Below, piece by piece: positions 42,245-50,670 of a stretch of 64,000 nucleotides of DNA (positions are counted from its first letter, which is position 1; every line of letters starts with the position of its first letter). The DNA comes from Bin5 sp965218625. GTDB taxonomy: Bacteria > Chloroflexota > Anaerolineae > Caldilineales > Caldilineaceae. Position numbers and translations under genes: made by a program. The stretch lies in the NCBI GenBank assembly GCA_965218625.1, contig CBDCLG010000016.1:124001-188000 (forward strand), in the 5' to 3' direction. The notes beneath the pieces were generated by a model that made no database searches, was not told where the DNA came from, and saw only the letters and a list, made by a program, of their open reading frames with translations.

Positions 42245-42868
42245 GTGGAGAAAAATGGATCGTAACCGTGCTACCCGTAGTGTTGAGTGCGGTCGTCTAC
42301 ATCTCTAGCCTTTGGGGGGAAGCTCAACCTCCGACCGTAGGTCGTGGATATCTTTGTTCGACTGGAGTAGTTCAAGGCCAATGAGGAAGTCATCACCGCG
42401 CTGGATCTTCAGGTCGCCGATCGGATTGAGTCGCCCGAAGCGATACCCGCGAGCCGCTCGGAAGAGATCGCAGCGACGACTGAGAAAAAGCACATAGACC
42501 AATTGGAGCAGGGAATGCTGCGCCTCAAGAAGTCTGCATTTGAACTGAAGGCGATTACCATTCTGGACAATCCCAACAGTTTACAATCTGCAATACTTCC
42601 AATTATGGAAATGTCATTTGCGTTCCACGACGCACATGTCCGAACCTGGGCTGCTTCTTCCATGTATGACGAGAATCAGTCGCCTCTCAACTGCGTCCTG
42701 GAAAACCCGGAGTTGCTGTGAGGCATGAGCGAGAAATCGTTGGCCGAGGCGGATGTAACTGTCTTTTCGATGACATCGGGGCTGTTGGATAAAACCCCGG
42801 CACTTCTGGTGAAGGCAGGCAACCTGGACGTGGCACTAGAGTTGCTCGAAAGAAGGTTATTCGATTGA
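42245..42868 (+). pseudogene. Decayed tandem copy of the secreted protein at 41173
   Basis: The start GTGGAGAAAAATGGATCGTAACCGTG aligns with the start of the intact gene after a two-base deletion. Later parts align in order: EQGMLRLKKSAFELKAI, FHDAHVRTWAASSMYDENQSPLNCVLENPELL, a stop at 42719-42721, then GMSEKSLAEADVTVF and the final ELLERRLFD with stop at 42866. The corresponding intact segments are EQEMVRFEERAAGLEEL, FHDAHSLIDTPSPVYDDVQPVLSCVVENLEPLRGIEDKSVTEA and a matching tail. Frameshift, internal stop and divergence show a pseudogene from a tandem duplication. Confidence 0.8.
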
Positions 42869-43152
42869 GCATGGGAGAAGTAGAGTTGCCGCCTTAGGCT
42901 CTGACACATGGCCTCTGCGCCGAAAATCCACTTGCGTCGGACTCACAGCTGGCCCTGGAGAGGTTCGCCCAGAAACCCTTTGGCCTAGAAGGCTAGTCGG
43001 AATGAGGAATGGAGTCGGGGAGTCAGGAAGGTAGCTTCTCCGACCCTGAAGCACTTGCTCATGTAGTTCTGAGGAACTTGCAATTGATTCTCTCAAAGAA
43101 ACTCAAATCACCACACCGTTGCTCAATTGGTCCATAATGGACTGGGAATGCT

Positions 43153-43752
43153 TTAACTGACGCTTTCCACTAGGGGCATCTGCCTGTCAAATCTTTCCGC
43201 ACCGACTTTCTCCCCGATAAGAGGACGGATATCTACCACGGCACCAAACTCAACAAATACGCCAAAAAACTTGCCATAATTGCTTCCCCAATAGACGGCT
43301 GCGCATGCCATTGGGGCTCCTTTGCCTCCAGTGCGTCCGCTTTCCATAAACTTCAGTCGGGTATCATACAAGAAACAAATGGCTGATGCTCTGCCAAATA
43401 CACTCTTCTTCCAATGCCCGGTGTTGGTGGCAACGGGAACCAAGGCTATGATTTCTGCCCCATAAGCCTGATGCGATTCAGCACAGCGGGCTAGCCACTG
43501 TTTGATGGACGTGCCGCGCTCTCTGTCAATTCCATAAGGCGGGTTAACGTAAATCGTTGGGTAGTTCCATGAATCCCTAAGGCCATCGTTTGCAGGCAAC
43601 CTATATTCTACCGTTGCTTCAACGATGGAGTACTCGCTTGAGCAAGGATCAAGATCGATCTTTCGTCCAAACACTTCCCTGACCGCTCTGACATACTTCG
43701 GCGGTGTTCCCCAATCCTGGCTCTGGGAGTTGATCTTTCTGCCAGCAGTCAT
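43153..43752 (-). CDS. Dam-like DNA N6-adenine methyltransferase (phage type)
   Basis: 199 residues. The start SQDWGTPPKYVRAVREVFGRKIDLDPCSSEYSIV and the IYVNPPYG catalytic motif (DPPY-type) match the small phage/plasmid DNA N-6-adenine-methyltransferase family. APMACAAVYWGSNYGKFFGVFVEFGAVV forms the C-terminal strand region. It transfers methyl from SAM to adenine in DNA; recognition sequence unknown. Its ATG overlaps the stop of the upstream gene (ATGA, 43749-43752), a classical arrangement of a coupled restriction-modification pair. The gene is AT-rich compared with flanking genes, a sign of transfer. Confidence 0.88.
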   Translation of the reverse strand: MTAGRKINSQSQDWGTPPKYVRAVREVFGRKIDLDPCSSEYSIVEATVEYRLPANDGLRDSWNYPTIYVNPPYGIDRERGTSIKQWLARCAESHQAYGAEIIALVPVATNTGHWKKSVFGRASAICFLYDTRLKFMESGRTGGKGAPMACAAVYWGSNYGKFFGVFVEFGAVVDIRPLIGEKVGAERFDRQMPLVESVS

Positions 43753-44641
43753 TCAAGAATCTCCAGCCACTCTTTGCAGCGCAACATCTGGATCTGATCT
43801 TGCAGCTGACCCAGACTTCCTTTCTCCGGAGAGATCACATTGAACCAATTCTCGATCTTGGAAGCATTGTTTGCAAAGTATCTCAAAAGCTGCTTATGTG
43901 CGGACCAATTCATCTGCACTTTTGTGAATTGGTTCTTCCTTTTCTCGGGGCCATAACTTGCGTGAAATGCTTGTATTATCGAACGGAACTCCGGAAGTGG
44001 ATCGAGAATGACGTCCTCCAAGAAATCTATCAACCCTTCGTCCGACAGGAATACAAGCCAGTCATACGACTGAGCCAGCACCTTTAGATCCTTGTTGTGG
44101 TCTTGCGCAGTGAACCAGTTTCCGTGATTGCTTACAACGCCGCAGGTTAAAACAAAGTTTCGCAGCAATTTGGGGTCATGCGAGTGTACAACCTGATTCA
44201 ATAGTTCGTGGTAAGGAGCTGAGCAAAATACCTTGCCGTCAAAGTAAATAACTCCGAACAGTTGTCCTGATTCTATCCGTACCTTTTGCACAGATAATTG
44301 TTCGTTCGTTCAAACTCTCTGAAAGCAGTTGGCGAGGTGTCGGATCGAAGAACACGATTAGCTGTGAGAGATTTATTTGAAACAACACTAAAATCGTATG
44401 TAGTCAAAACGGGATGCAATGAATACTCAACATTGTGTGTTACTTCCAGCCTACCAAATTCTGGAACCCTTGTCTCAATAGAAATCGCGGAACTCAGTCC
44501 CCAGGATTCTAGCAAGTAAAAGGTAATTATTTCTACAATGGTTCCTAAAGCTCTTCCTGCCGCCTTTTTGGAATCCTGCGCGTAGCCAAACACACTGTCT
44601 GTGAGAGTCTTTTGCAACTGATCGACTGACTTACATGACAT
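43749..44641 (-). CDS. Candidate type II restriction endonuclease, single-base frameshift
   Basis: Two abutting frames give about 297 residues. The first (44641 to ~44285) reads QKTLTDSVFGYAQDSKKAAGRALGTIVEIITFYLLESWGL ... PEFGRLEVTHNVEYSLHPV. The second (to 43749) reads KVRIESGQLFGVIYFDGKVFCSAPYHELL ... KIENWFNVISPEKGS. The break is at a run of four A where five would keep the frame (TGC AAA AAG GTA), near 44285. I do not recognise a named family and see no certain PD-(D/E)XK core. The restriction role is inferred from the four-base coupling to the methyltransferase, similar AT-richness and size. Start ATG 44641. Confidence 0.55.
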
Positions 44642-44647
44642 AGCTTC

Positions 44648-45475
44648 TTACTCCAATTCCTCGAGCGGGGCGGCGAGCCAGAGATAGCGCAGCTCCTGCC
44701 GCACATAGCGCAGGACGGCTTCCTCCATCGCGTGCGGGTACTCTACGTTCCACTGCGCGCAGATGGCGGGGCCGTGCTTCTGCATGATGCGGGCGAGCCG
44801 CAGCTGAAAGCGGGCCAGCTCTTCGAGAGACAGTTCGTTCAGATGGGCCGCGTTTTCCGCCAGCCGGCGGAAGCGCGTGGGAAGGAAGTCGTTGAGCGCC
44901 TTGACGCCTCGATCGCGGCGGCGGCCGCCGGCGACGCTGAGAACGTCCGTGAGCAGCAGCAGGATCAGAAAGTTGCCGGCCGCGCAGATCAGCTTCTCGT
45001 CGCGACCCAGGGGCACGGGCAGCATCGAAACGCAGCGCCAGAACTCGGGGACCGCACGGTTCAGCTCGGCGGCTGCGGCTTCGGGCGTCAGCTCTTCGCC
45101 CGGGTTGGGCTGCCACGCCAGGGTACCCTCCTCAGCGTACAGCACGCGCGTCTCGCCTTCGGTGACATCGGCGGTCCCGTCCCCTTGCAGCCAGACATCG
45201 AGGCGCATCGCTTCGTCGGTCATGGCGTTGACCATGCGCCCGTCGAACATGCGCCGCACAAAGACGAGGGGGCGGATCCGCGCCAGCCACGCTTCCGCTT
45301 CCTCGCTGAACTCTTCCAGCGCGGAGGGTTCGATCAGCAGATGGGCGTCGACGTCGCTCCAGCGGTCTCCCTTGCCCTTACCAAAGCTTCCGGCCAGCCA
45401 GGCCGCGCGCACGCGCGGGTCATCTTCGGCTTCGGCTGCCAGCGCGTCGATGAAGCGGGCCTGTGCCGTGGTCAA
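44648..45475 (-). CDS. Nucleotidyltransferase-domain protein
   Basis: 275 residues. N-terminal Pol-beta-type nucleotidyltransferase motif: LAGSFGKGKGDRWSDVDAHLLIE with G-S and D-x-D, then a third acidic position near RLDVWLQGDG. A helical C-terminal domain follows (LICAAGNFLILLLLTDVLSVAGG, QKHGPAICAQWNVEYPHAMEE), as in aminoglycoside/streptomycin adenylyltransferase-like proteins. Substrate unknown. Its start overlaps the stop of the molybdenum hydroxylase large subunit (ATGA, 45472-45475), so it is translated with that operon. It ends seven bases before the restriction-enzyme candidate, which has different composition. Confidence 0.8.
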   Translation of the reverse strand: MTTAQARFIDALAAEAEDDPRVRAAWLAGSFGKGKGDRWSDVDAHLLIEPSALEEFSEEAEAWLARIRPLVFVRRMFDGRMVNAMTDEAMRLDVWLQGDGTADVTEGETRVLYAEEGTLAWQPNPGEELTPEAAAAELNRAVPEFWRCVSMLPVPLGRDEKLICAAGNFLILLLLTDVLSVAGGRRRDRGVKALNDFLPTRFRRLAENAAHLNELSLEELARFQLRLARIMQKHGPAICAQWNVEYPHAMEEAVLRYVRQELRYLWLAAPLEELE

Positions 45476-47823
45476 TTGGCGCCCTCCTCTGAAGCCTCGG
45501 TGACCAGCTCGAACAGCCGGTTGGGGCTGAGCGGGATCTCGCGCACCTCCAGGCCGATGTCGCGGAAGGCGTTGTCGAGCGCCTGCGCGAAGAGCGCGCC
45601 CACCGGGATCGCGCCGGCCTCGCCCGCGCCTTTCACGCCCAGCGGATTCAGCGGCGAGGGCGTCACCACGTGATCGCTGACGATGTTGGGCACGTCGGTG
45701 GCGGTCGGCAGCAGGTAGTCCATCAGTGAGGCGTTGCGCAGCGCACCGTTATCGTCGAAGTGCAGCTGCTCGTAGAAGGCGTTGCCGATGCCCTGGGCAA
45801 CGCCGCCCTGGATCTGCCCATCAAGAATAAGGGGGTTGATCACCGTGCCGCAGTCGTGGACGACGACATATTTTTCGATTTCGAGCAGAAAGGTCTCCGG
45901 GTCCACCTTCAGGATCATAGCGTGGACGCCTGACGCGGTGGCGCCGCGCTCCGGCCCGAAATACTCGGTCGCCTCCAGCCCCGGCTCCGTCCCCGGCTTG
46001 ACCGCGCCGCGCATCGGGTTGGCCTCGACCGCCAGCTCTCCGAGGGAGATCGATGTCTCCGGCACGCCCTTGACCCGCACCTGCCCGTCAACCAGCTCAA
46101 GGTCTTCCTGCGCGGCTTCCAGTTTTTCACCTGCCAGTTTGAGGATTTTGGCTCGCACCTTGGCCGCGGCCGCATGCATGGCGTTTCCGGCGACGACCGC
46201 GCCGCGGCTGGCGAAGGTGCCGGCGCCCCAGTAGAAGAGGTCGGTGTCGCCGGTAACGATATGGACGTCCTCGACGGCGGCGCCCACCTGGTCGGCCACG
46301 ATCTGGGCGAAGCTGGTGAAATGGCCCTGGCCCTGCGTGCCGACGCCGGTGGCGACGCTGACCTTGCCGCTGGCCGTGACGGTCACACGGGCCCCCTCAT
46401 ACGGACCAATACCGGTACCTTCGATATAGTTGACCACGGCGATGCCGACGCGTTCACCGGCCGCCTCGCGGCGCGGCTGTTCGGCGCGGGTGAATTCTTC
46501 GAATCCAATCAGATGCAGCGCGCGGTCAAGCGCCGGCTCGTAATTGCCGCTGTCGTAGACGAGCGAGGTGAAATCCTGGAAGATGATCTTGTTGTCGTAA
46601 GGGAACTGGTCCGGCCGAATGAAATTGCGGCGGCGGATCTCGTCCGGGTCGAGCGACAGCTCCCTGGCGGCGATGTCGAGAAGCCGTTCCATAACAAAGA
46701 CGCCGTGCTGCCGACCGGCGCCGCGATAGGGAGTGACGATCGGCTTGTTGGTAAAGACGCTGACAAACTCGGAGTGGTAATTCGGGACTACGTAGGGGCC
46801 GAGGAGCGTGCACTGGCTGCTGATCGGAACGGTCAGGCCGTAGGGCGCGTAGGCCCCGGCGTCGTGGAGAAAGGCGTCCTTCACGCCCAGGACCGTGCCG
46901 TCGCGCTTGAGGGCGATGGCCGCGTCATGGACCTGGCCCCGCTCCTGCGTCGTGGCGTAGAAGTTCTCCTCACGGTCCTCGATCCATTTCAGCGGCCGCC
47001 CGAGCTGCAGCGCGGCCCAGGCGAGCAGGACCTCCTCCGGGTAGAACATCATAATCTTGGGACCGAAGCCGCCGCCGATGAACGGGGCGATGACGCGCAC
47101 CTGGTGTTCGGACAGGCCGAGCATGGCAGCCAGGCCGTTGCGGATCGCGATCGGCGCCTGGGTGGTGTCCCAGAGGGTCAGCTGCTGGCTTTTGTCGTCC
47201 CAGCTGGCGACGATGCCCCGGTTTTCCATGGCCGCGGCCGTGCCGCGGTCGTAGAGGAGGCGGCGGCGGATGACGGTGTCGGCTTCGGCCTCGGCCTGTG
47301 CCCAGCTGCCCTTAGTCTGCACGACGGCGGCGCTGACATTGCGCTCAAGGTCCTCGTGGACGAGGGGCGCGTCGGCAGCCAGGGCCGCTTCGAGGTCGAC
47401 GACGGCGTCGAGCGGTTCGTAGTCCACGTAGATATCGTCGAGCGCGTCTTCGCCGATATACCGGCTTTCGGCCACGACCATGACGACGGCTTCACCGGCG
47501 TGGCGCACCTTCTCCTTGGCCAGGGGCACCTGTGTGCGCTGGTGGAATTCGAGCTTCTCCACCGGCGGCGGCGGCACGAGAAGCGGTCCGGGTTGCCAGA
47601 ATTCGCCCAGGTCGTCGGCCGTATAGACAGCGATGACGCCGGGGCGCTCGCGTACGCTGCCGAGGTCCACTTCACGGATGCGGGCGTGGGCGAGGTCGCT
47701 GCGCAGAAAGGCGACGTGCAACATGCCGGCCATCTGCACGTCGTCGGTAAAGAGCGCGCGGCCGGTCAGCAGGCGGGGGTCTTCATTGCGTTTGACCGGT
47801 TGACCGAAATGGCGTGTTGACAT
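45472..47823 (-). CDS. Xanthine dehydrogenase/CO dehydrogenase family Mo-binding large subunit
   Basis: 783 residues from ATG 47823 (STRHFGQPVKRNEDPRLLTGRALFTDDV); an upstream ATG gives an extra, non-family lead. It contains the a/b hammerhead and MoCo-binding domains, with FIGGGFGPK, the active-site loop TPYRGAGRQHG (not the AYRCSFR of true form I CO dehydrogenase), GTGIGPYEGARV, and the catalytic Glu in GVKGAGEAGAIPVG. It is a molybdopterin-cytosine-dinucleotide hydroxylase acting on purines, aldehydes or N-heterocycles. Partners are the FAD and 2Fe-2S subunits upstream; a membrane-protein gene intervenes. Substrate unknown. Confidence 0.9.
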   Translation of the reverse strand: MSTRHFGQPVKRNEDPRLLTGRALFTDDVQMAGMLHVAFLRSDLAHARIREVDLGSVRERPGVIAVYTADDLGEFWQPGPLLVPPPPVEKLEFHQRTQVPLAKEKVRHAGEAVVMVVAESRYIGEDALDDIYVDYEPLDAVVDLEAALAADAPLVHEDLERNVSAAVVQTKGSWAQAEAEADTVIRRRLLYDRGTAAAMENRGIVASWDDKSQQLTLWDTTQAPIAIRNGLAAMLGLSEHQVRVIAPFIGGGFGPKIMMFYPEEVLLAWAALQLGRPLKWIEDREENFYATTQERGQVHDAAIALKRDGTVLGVKDAFLHDAGAYAPYGLTVPISSQCTLLGPYVVPNYHSEFVSVFTNKPIVTPYRGAGRQHGVFVMERLLDIAARELSLDPDEIRRRNFIRPDQFPYDNKIIFQDFTSLVYDSGNYEPALDRALHLIGFEEFTRAEQPRREAAGERVGIAVVNYIEGTGIGPYEGARVTVTASGKVSVATGVGTQGQGHFTSFAQIVADQVGAAVEDVHIVTGDTDLFYWGAGTFASRGAVVAGNAMHAAAAKVRAKILKLAGEKLEAAQEDLELVDGQVRVKGVPETSISLGELAVEANPMRGAVKPGTEPGLEATEYFGPERGATASGVHAMILKVDPETFLLEIEKYVVVHDCGTVINPLILDGQIQGGVAQGIGNAFYEQLHFDDNGALRNASLMDYLLPTATDVPNIVSDHVVTPSPLNPLGVKGAGEAGAIPVGALFAQALDNAFRDIGLEVREIPLSPNRLFELVTEASEEGAN

Positions 47824-47878
47824 AGAGAAGCTATCGAAATTTGGGGCGCTGGGAAAACCACATACCAGTGCCGGAAAT

Positions 47879-49216
47879 TCAGCCATGCGCTGTTGCAGTG
47901 ACGGCGTCCGGCAACTCCCCCGCTGCCGGTTCTTCTCCGCTTGCGGAGCGGCTCAGCCAGCCTCCAATCGCCAGGGGCACCGGATAGATCGCGGCGGAGA
48001 CCAGGAAAGTAAACAGGGCAGTGAGCAGATGGTCCGGGATGGTGAAGGACGGCAGGAACTGCAGGAGGTAGAACTCGATCGTGGGCTGGGCGACCAGTGT
48101 GTAGCCAACCATAAAGGCGCCGGCTGAAGCCAGTCTAACCTGCCAGTCTCCCGCCCTGAAGCCGAAGCGTTCCATCCATTGGCATGTCAGGTCCAGCAGG
48201 ATTGCGCCAAGGATGAAAACGAGTGTCATGCGCGGGGGGGCACCGCTCATTACATCAGCGAAGGCAGAAACGGCGACGCGCAGGCCGAAATAGAAGAGCG
48301 CAACTATGGTCGCGGTCCACGGGCCGGGCACGAGCCGCCTTGCGACAACCGACAGAAAAAAGGAAGAGACGCCGATTATGGTGGGGTAGAGCCAAATCGG
48401 GCGCTTGGCCACCAACGAGTTAATCGAATCCACTTCCCACTCGACGACACCGATGAAGACAAGCAGGAGCAATGCGTTGGCCATGTAGAAGAGTCTGACA
48501 AAGCTGAGCCAGTCCACGCTGGAGGCGAATTCGCCGAGTTTCTTCGCGGCATTGACGCGAACGTTCTTCGGGTCATCCGAGCCATTGCTCTCGCGGGTGG
48601 ATGAATCCTGAGGCCGGACACTCATCCTGCTTGCGCTCTTCTGAAACAGCCCGGCGGCGAAAACTGTCAGACTGACGGCCGAGATGGTCAGGAAGACATG
48701 GGGAGGACTCCAGGCGGTTAAATCGATGCCATACAGTTCATGCCAGATCGCGTCGCCGGGAATCGAGAGGAGACCATACCCGGCCATGAGCACGACCGCG
48801 CCAACGTAAGGATTGCGCCGCACCCACCGGCGCGGGTCCTTGATTCCCTGTCTCAGGTTTGGGATGGCGATGGCGACCAGCCCGCTGACGGCAACGACAA
48901 AGGCAAGCAGGAACCCAGCATAGACCATCAGGTGGGGGGGCCACAGGAAGTCCTCCCCGCCCGGCACGATGCCGGTGATCAGGTGCTCGCTCAAGTCCCA
49001 ATAGCCCCCGAAGGCGTTCAGCAGCGAGCCGATCCCAATCAGCAAAGCGAGCGTAAAGGAAAGCTTGGCTGAAGATGCGACGGCCATGTTTCCGGAGGCC
49101 TGAACGCGCCTGCCGGTCTGCTTCATGGGTGAGAGATAGAGCCACCAGCCCAGAAAGGCCAGGACACCGATGACGAATGTGGTGAAGGTCAGGCCCTGCA
49201 AGAACAAGGAATTCAC
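47879..49216 (-). CDS. Unknown polytopic membrane protein inside Mo-hydroxylase operon
   Basis: 445 residues with about 11 hydrophobic helices and one cytosolic-type polar loop near residues 190-220 (RPQDSSTRESNGSDDPKN). Features include a Trp/His-containing LSEHLITGIVPGGEDFLWPPHLMVYAGFL, a DAIWHELYGIDLTAWSPPHVFL pair, and no transporter signature I recognise. Several conserved-looking His residues sit in membrane segments, reminiscent of metal or heme sites, but this is speculation. Its start overlaps the stop of the 2Fe-2S subunit gene (ATGA, 49213-49216), and the large subunit begins 56 bases beyond its end, so it is an integral operon member. Confidence 0.7.
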   Translation of the reverse strand: MNSLFLQGLTFTTFVIGVLAFLGWWLYLSPMKQTGRRVQASGNMAVASSAKLSFTLALLIGIGSLLNAFGGYWDLSEHLITGIVPGGEDFLWPPHLMVYAGFLLAFVVAVSGLVAIAIPNLRQGIKDPRRWVRRNPYVGAVVLMAGYGLLSIPGDAIWHELYGIDLTAWSPPHVFLTISAVSLTVFAAGLFQKSASRMSVRPQDSSTRESNGSDDPKNVRVNAAKKLGEFASSVDWLSFVRLFYMANALLLLVFIGVVEWEVDSINSLVAKRPIWLYPTIIGVSSFFLSVVARRLVPGPWTATIVALFYFGLRVAVSAFADVMSGAPPRMTLVFILGAILLDLTCQWMERFGFRAGDWQVRLASAGAFMVGYTLVAQPTIEFYLLQFLPSFTIPDHLLTALFTFLVSAAIYPVPLAIGGWLSRSASGEEPAAGELPDAVTATAHG

Positions 49217-49695
49217 GCAGACTTCTCCTGTATCAGCTCAGCGCCCAACTGCACCGCTTCAACGATCTTCTGGTAGCCGGTGCAGCGGCAAATGTTGCCC
49301 GAAAGCAGATCGCGAATCTCGGTTTCGGATGGATTTGGATTCTCGCGCAGAAACGGGACGAGCGACATCAGAATGCCGGGTGTGCAGTAGCCGCACTGGA
49401 GCCCGTGCGCCTCCCAAAAGCCATGCTGCAAAGGGTGCAGATCCTGCGGGCCGCTGTCCAAACTCTCGACGGTCTCCACTTCGCGCCGATTGGCCTGCAC
49501 GGCGAAGAGCAGGCAGGAGCGGACCGCCTCGCCGTCCAACAGTACGGTACACGCGCCGCAGACGCCGTGCTCGCAGCCCACGTGCGTGCCGGTCAGGCCG
49601 AGGTCGTGGCGCAGAAAATCACTCAGTAGCAGGCGCGGCTCGACCTCTCGCTCATGGGTGCGTCCATTTGCCGTAAGAGTGATCGAATGCTTCAA
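49213..49695 (-). CDS. 2Fe-2S subunit of Mo-hydroxylase (CoxS/XdhC-like small subunit)
   Basis: 160 residues from TTG 49695, preceded by AAAAGGA; a TTG at 49722 overlapping the FAD subunit is an alternative. The plant-ferredoxin-type cluster motif GCEHGVCGACTVLLDG is followed by the helical second cluster domain CGYCTPG ... GNICRCTGYQKI. Both clusters pass electrons from the molybdenum site to FAD. Length and order match small subunits of CO dehydrogenase/xanthine dehydrogenase-type complexes. It directly follows the FAD subunit gene and overlaps the membrane-protein gene downstream. Confidence 0.92.
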   Translation of the reverse strand: MKHSITLTANGRTHEREVEPRLLLSDFLRHDLGLTGTHVGCEHGVCGACTVLLDGEAVRSCLLFAVQANRREVETVESLDSGPQDLHPLQHGFWEAHGLQCGYCTPGILMSLVPFLRENPNPSETEIRDLLSGNICRCTGYQKIVEAVQLGAELIQEKSA

Positions 49696-49711
49696 GGTGC
49701 AGGTCCTTTTG

Positions 49712-50596
49712 CTAAACCTCAAATTCCGCGTTTGCGCGCGCGGCCGCTTTTGTCAGCACGCGTTGGGCAAGAACGCCGGCCAGATGGCGGCGGAAGGCCG
49801 GCCCGGCATGGATGTCGCCGACCGGGTCGATCTCCTGCATCGCCGCGGAATCCGCGGCCGCGCGGACCGTGTCGGGCGTTGGGAGTTCGCCAACGAGCGC
49901 CTGCGCAGCCTGGGAGGCCTCGACCGGGCCTTCGCCAACGCTGAGGAAGACAAGCTTTGCATTCTTCACCGTGCAGTCCTCCCCCAGGGTGACGACGGCG
50001 GCGGCGCCGCACAGTGCGTAGTTTCCGTGCTGGCGGGCCACTTCGTCAAAGGCCCAGCCGCTCCTCGCGGGCAGGGCGGGGAACACCACTTCAACCAGCA
50101 TCTCCTCCGGTTGCATCGCGGTCGCGAACAGCCCGATGTAGAAGTCTCGCGCGGCGATCCAACGCGCGTCTGTAAGGCCGCGCACAGAGAAGCGCGCGTC
50201 GAGCGCCAATGCCAGGGCCGGCAGCTCCGCGGCCGGATCGGCGTGGGCAAGGCTGCCGCCAATCGTGCCGCGGTTGCGAATCTGCGTGTGGGCGATGTGG
50301 GGCATCGCCGCGTGCAGCAGCGGTGACAGTCGTTGCGCTAGGCTGCTGTGCTCCACAGTGCGCTGCCGCGTCATGGCGCCGCAGCGCAGGCCGCCCTCAC
50401 CCTCGCGCAGGTAGAAGAGCTCGTCGATGCCGTTGAGGTCGATCAGCGCGGCCGGCTGGGCGAGACGGAAGTTCATCGTCGGCACGAGGCTCTGACCGCC
50501 TGCGAGCGGCTTTGCGTCGCCGCCGTATTGCGCGAGCAGCCCGAGCGCCTCGTCAACCGTACACGGCGCGTGGTAGTCAAAGACCGCCGGTTTCAT
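49712..50596 (-). CDS. FAD-binding subunit of Mo-hydroxylase (CoxM-like)
   Basis: 294 residues. It starts PAVFDYHAPCTVDEALGLLAQYGGDAKPLAGGQSLVPTMNFRLAQP, containing the FAD-binding AGGQSL motif, followed by the second FAD motif HIAHTQIRNRGTIGGSLAHADPAAE (TIGGSLA/DPAAD type). The CO dehydrogenase flavoprotein C-terminal domain ends the protein. It accepts electrons from the 2Fe-2S subunit. It is the first gene of the MSL-type operon. Start ATG 50596, 75 bases after the end of the cyclase gene in the same direction. Confidence 0.93.
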   Translation of the reverse strand: MKPAVFDYHAPCTVDEALGLLAQYGGDAKPLAGGQSLVPTMNFRLAQPAALIDLNGIDELFYLREGEGGLRCGAMTRQRTVEHSSLAQRLSPLLHAAMPHIAHTQIRNRGTIGGSLAHADPAAELPALALALDARFSVRGLTDARWIAARDFYIGLFATAMQPEEMLVEVVFPALPARSGWAFDEVARQHGNYALCGAAAVVTLGEDCTVKNAKLVFLSVGEGPVEASQAAQALVGELPTPDTVRAAADSAAMQEIDPVGDIHAGPAFRRHLAGVLAQRVLTKAAARANAEFEV

Positions 50597-50670
50597 GGCT
50601 CGAAAGCTCTTGTTCCTGGCCGCAGGCTGCGCTCGTCTGCGGTGCGGGCATAGTCGAAATCCAGTCGCGT

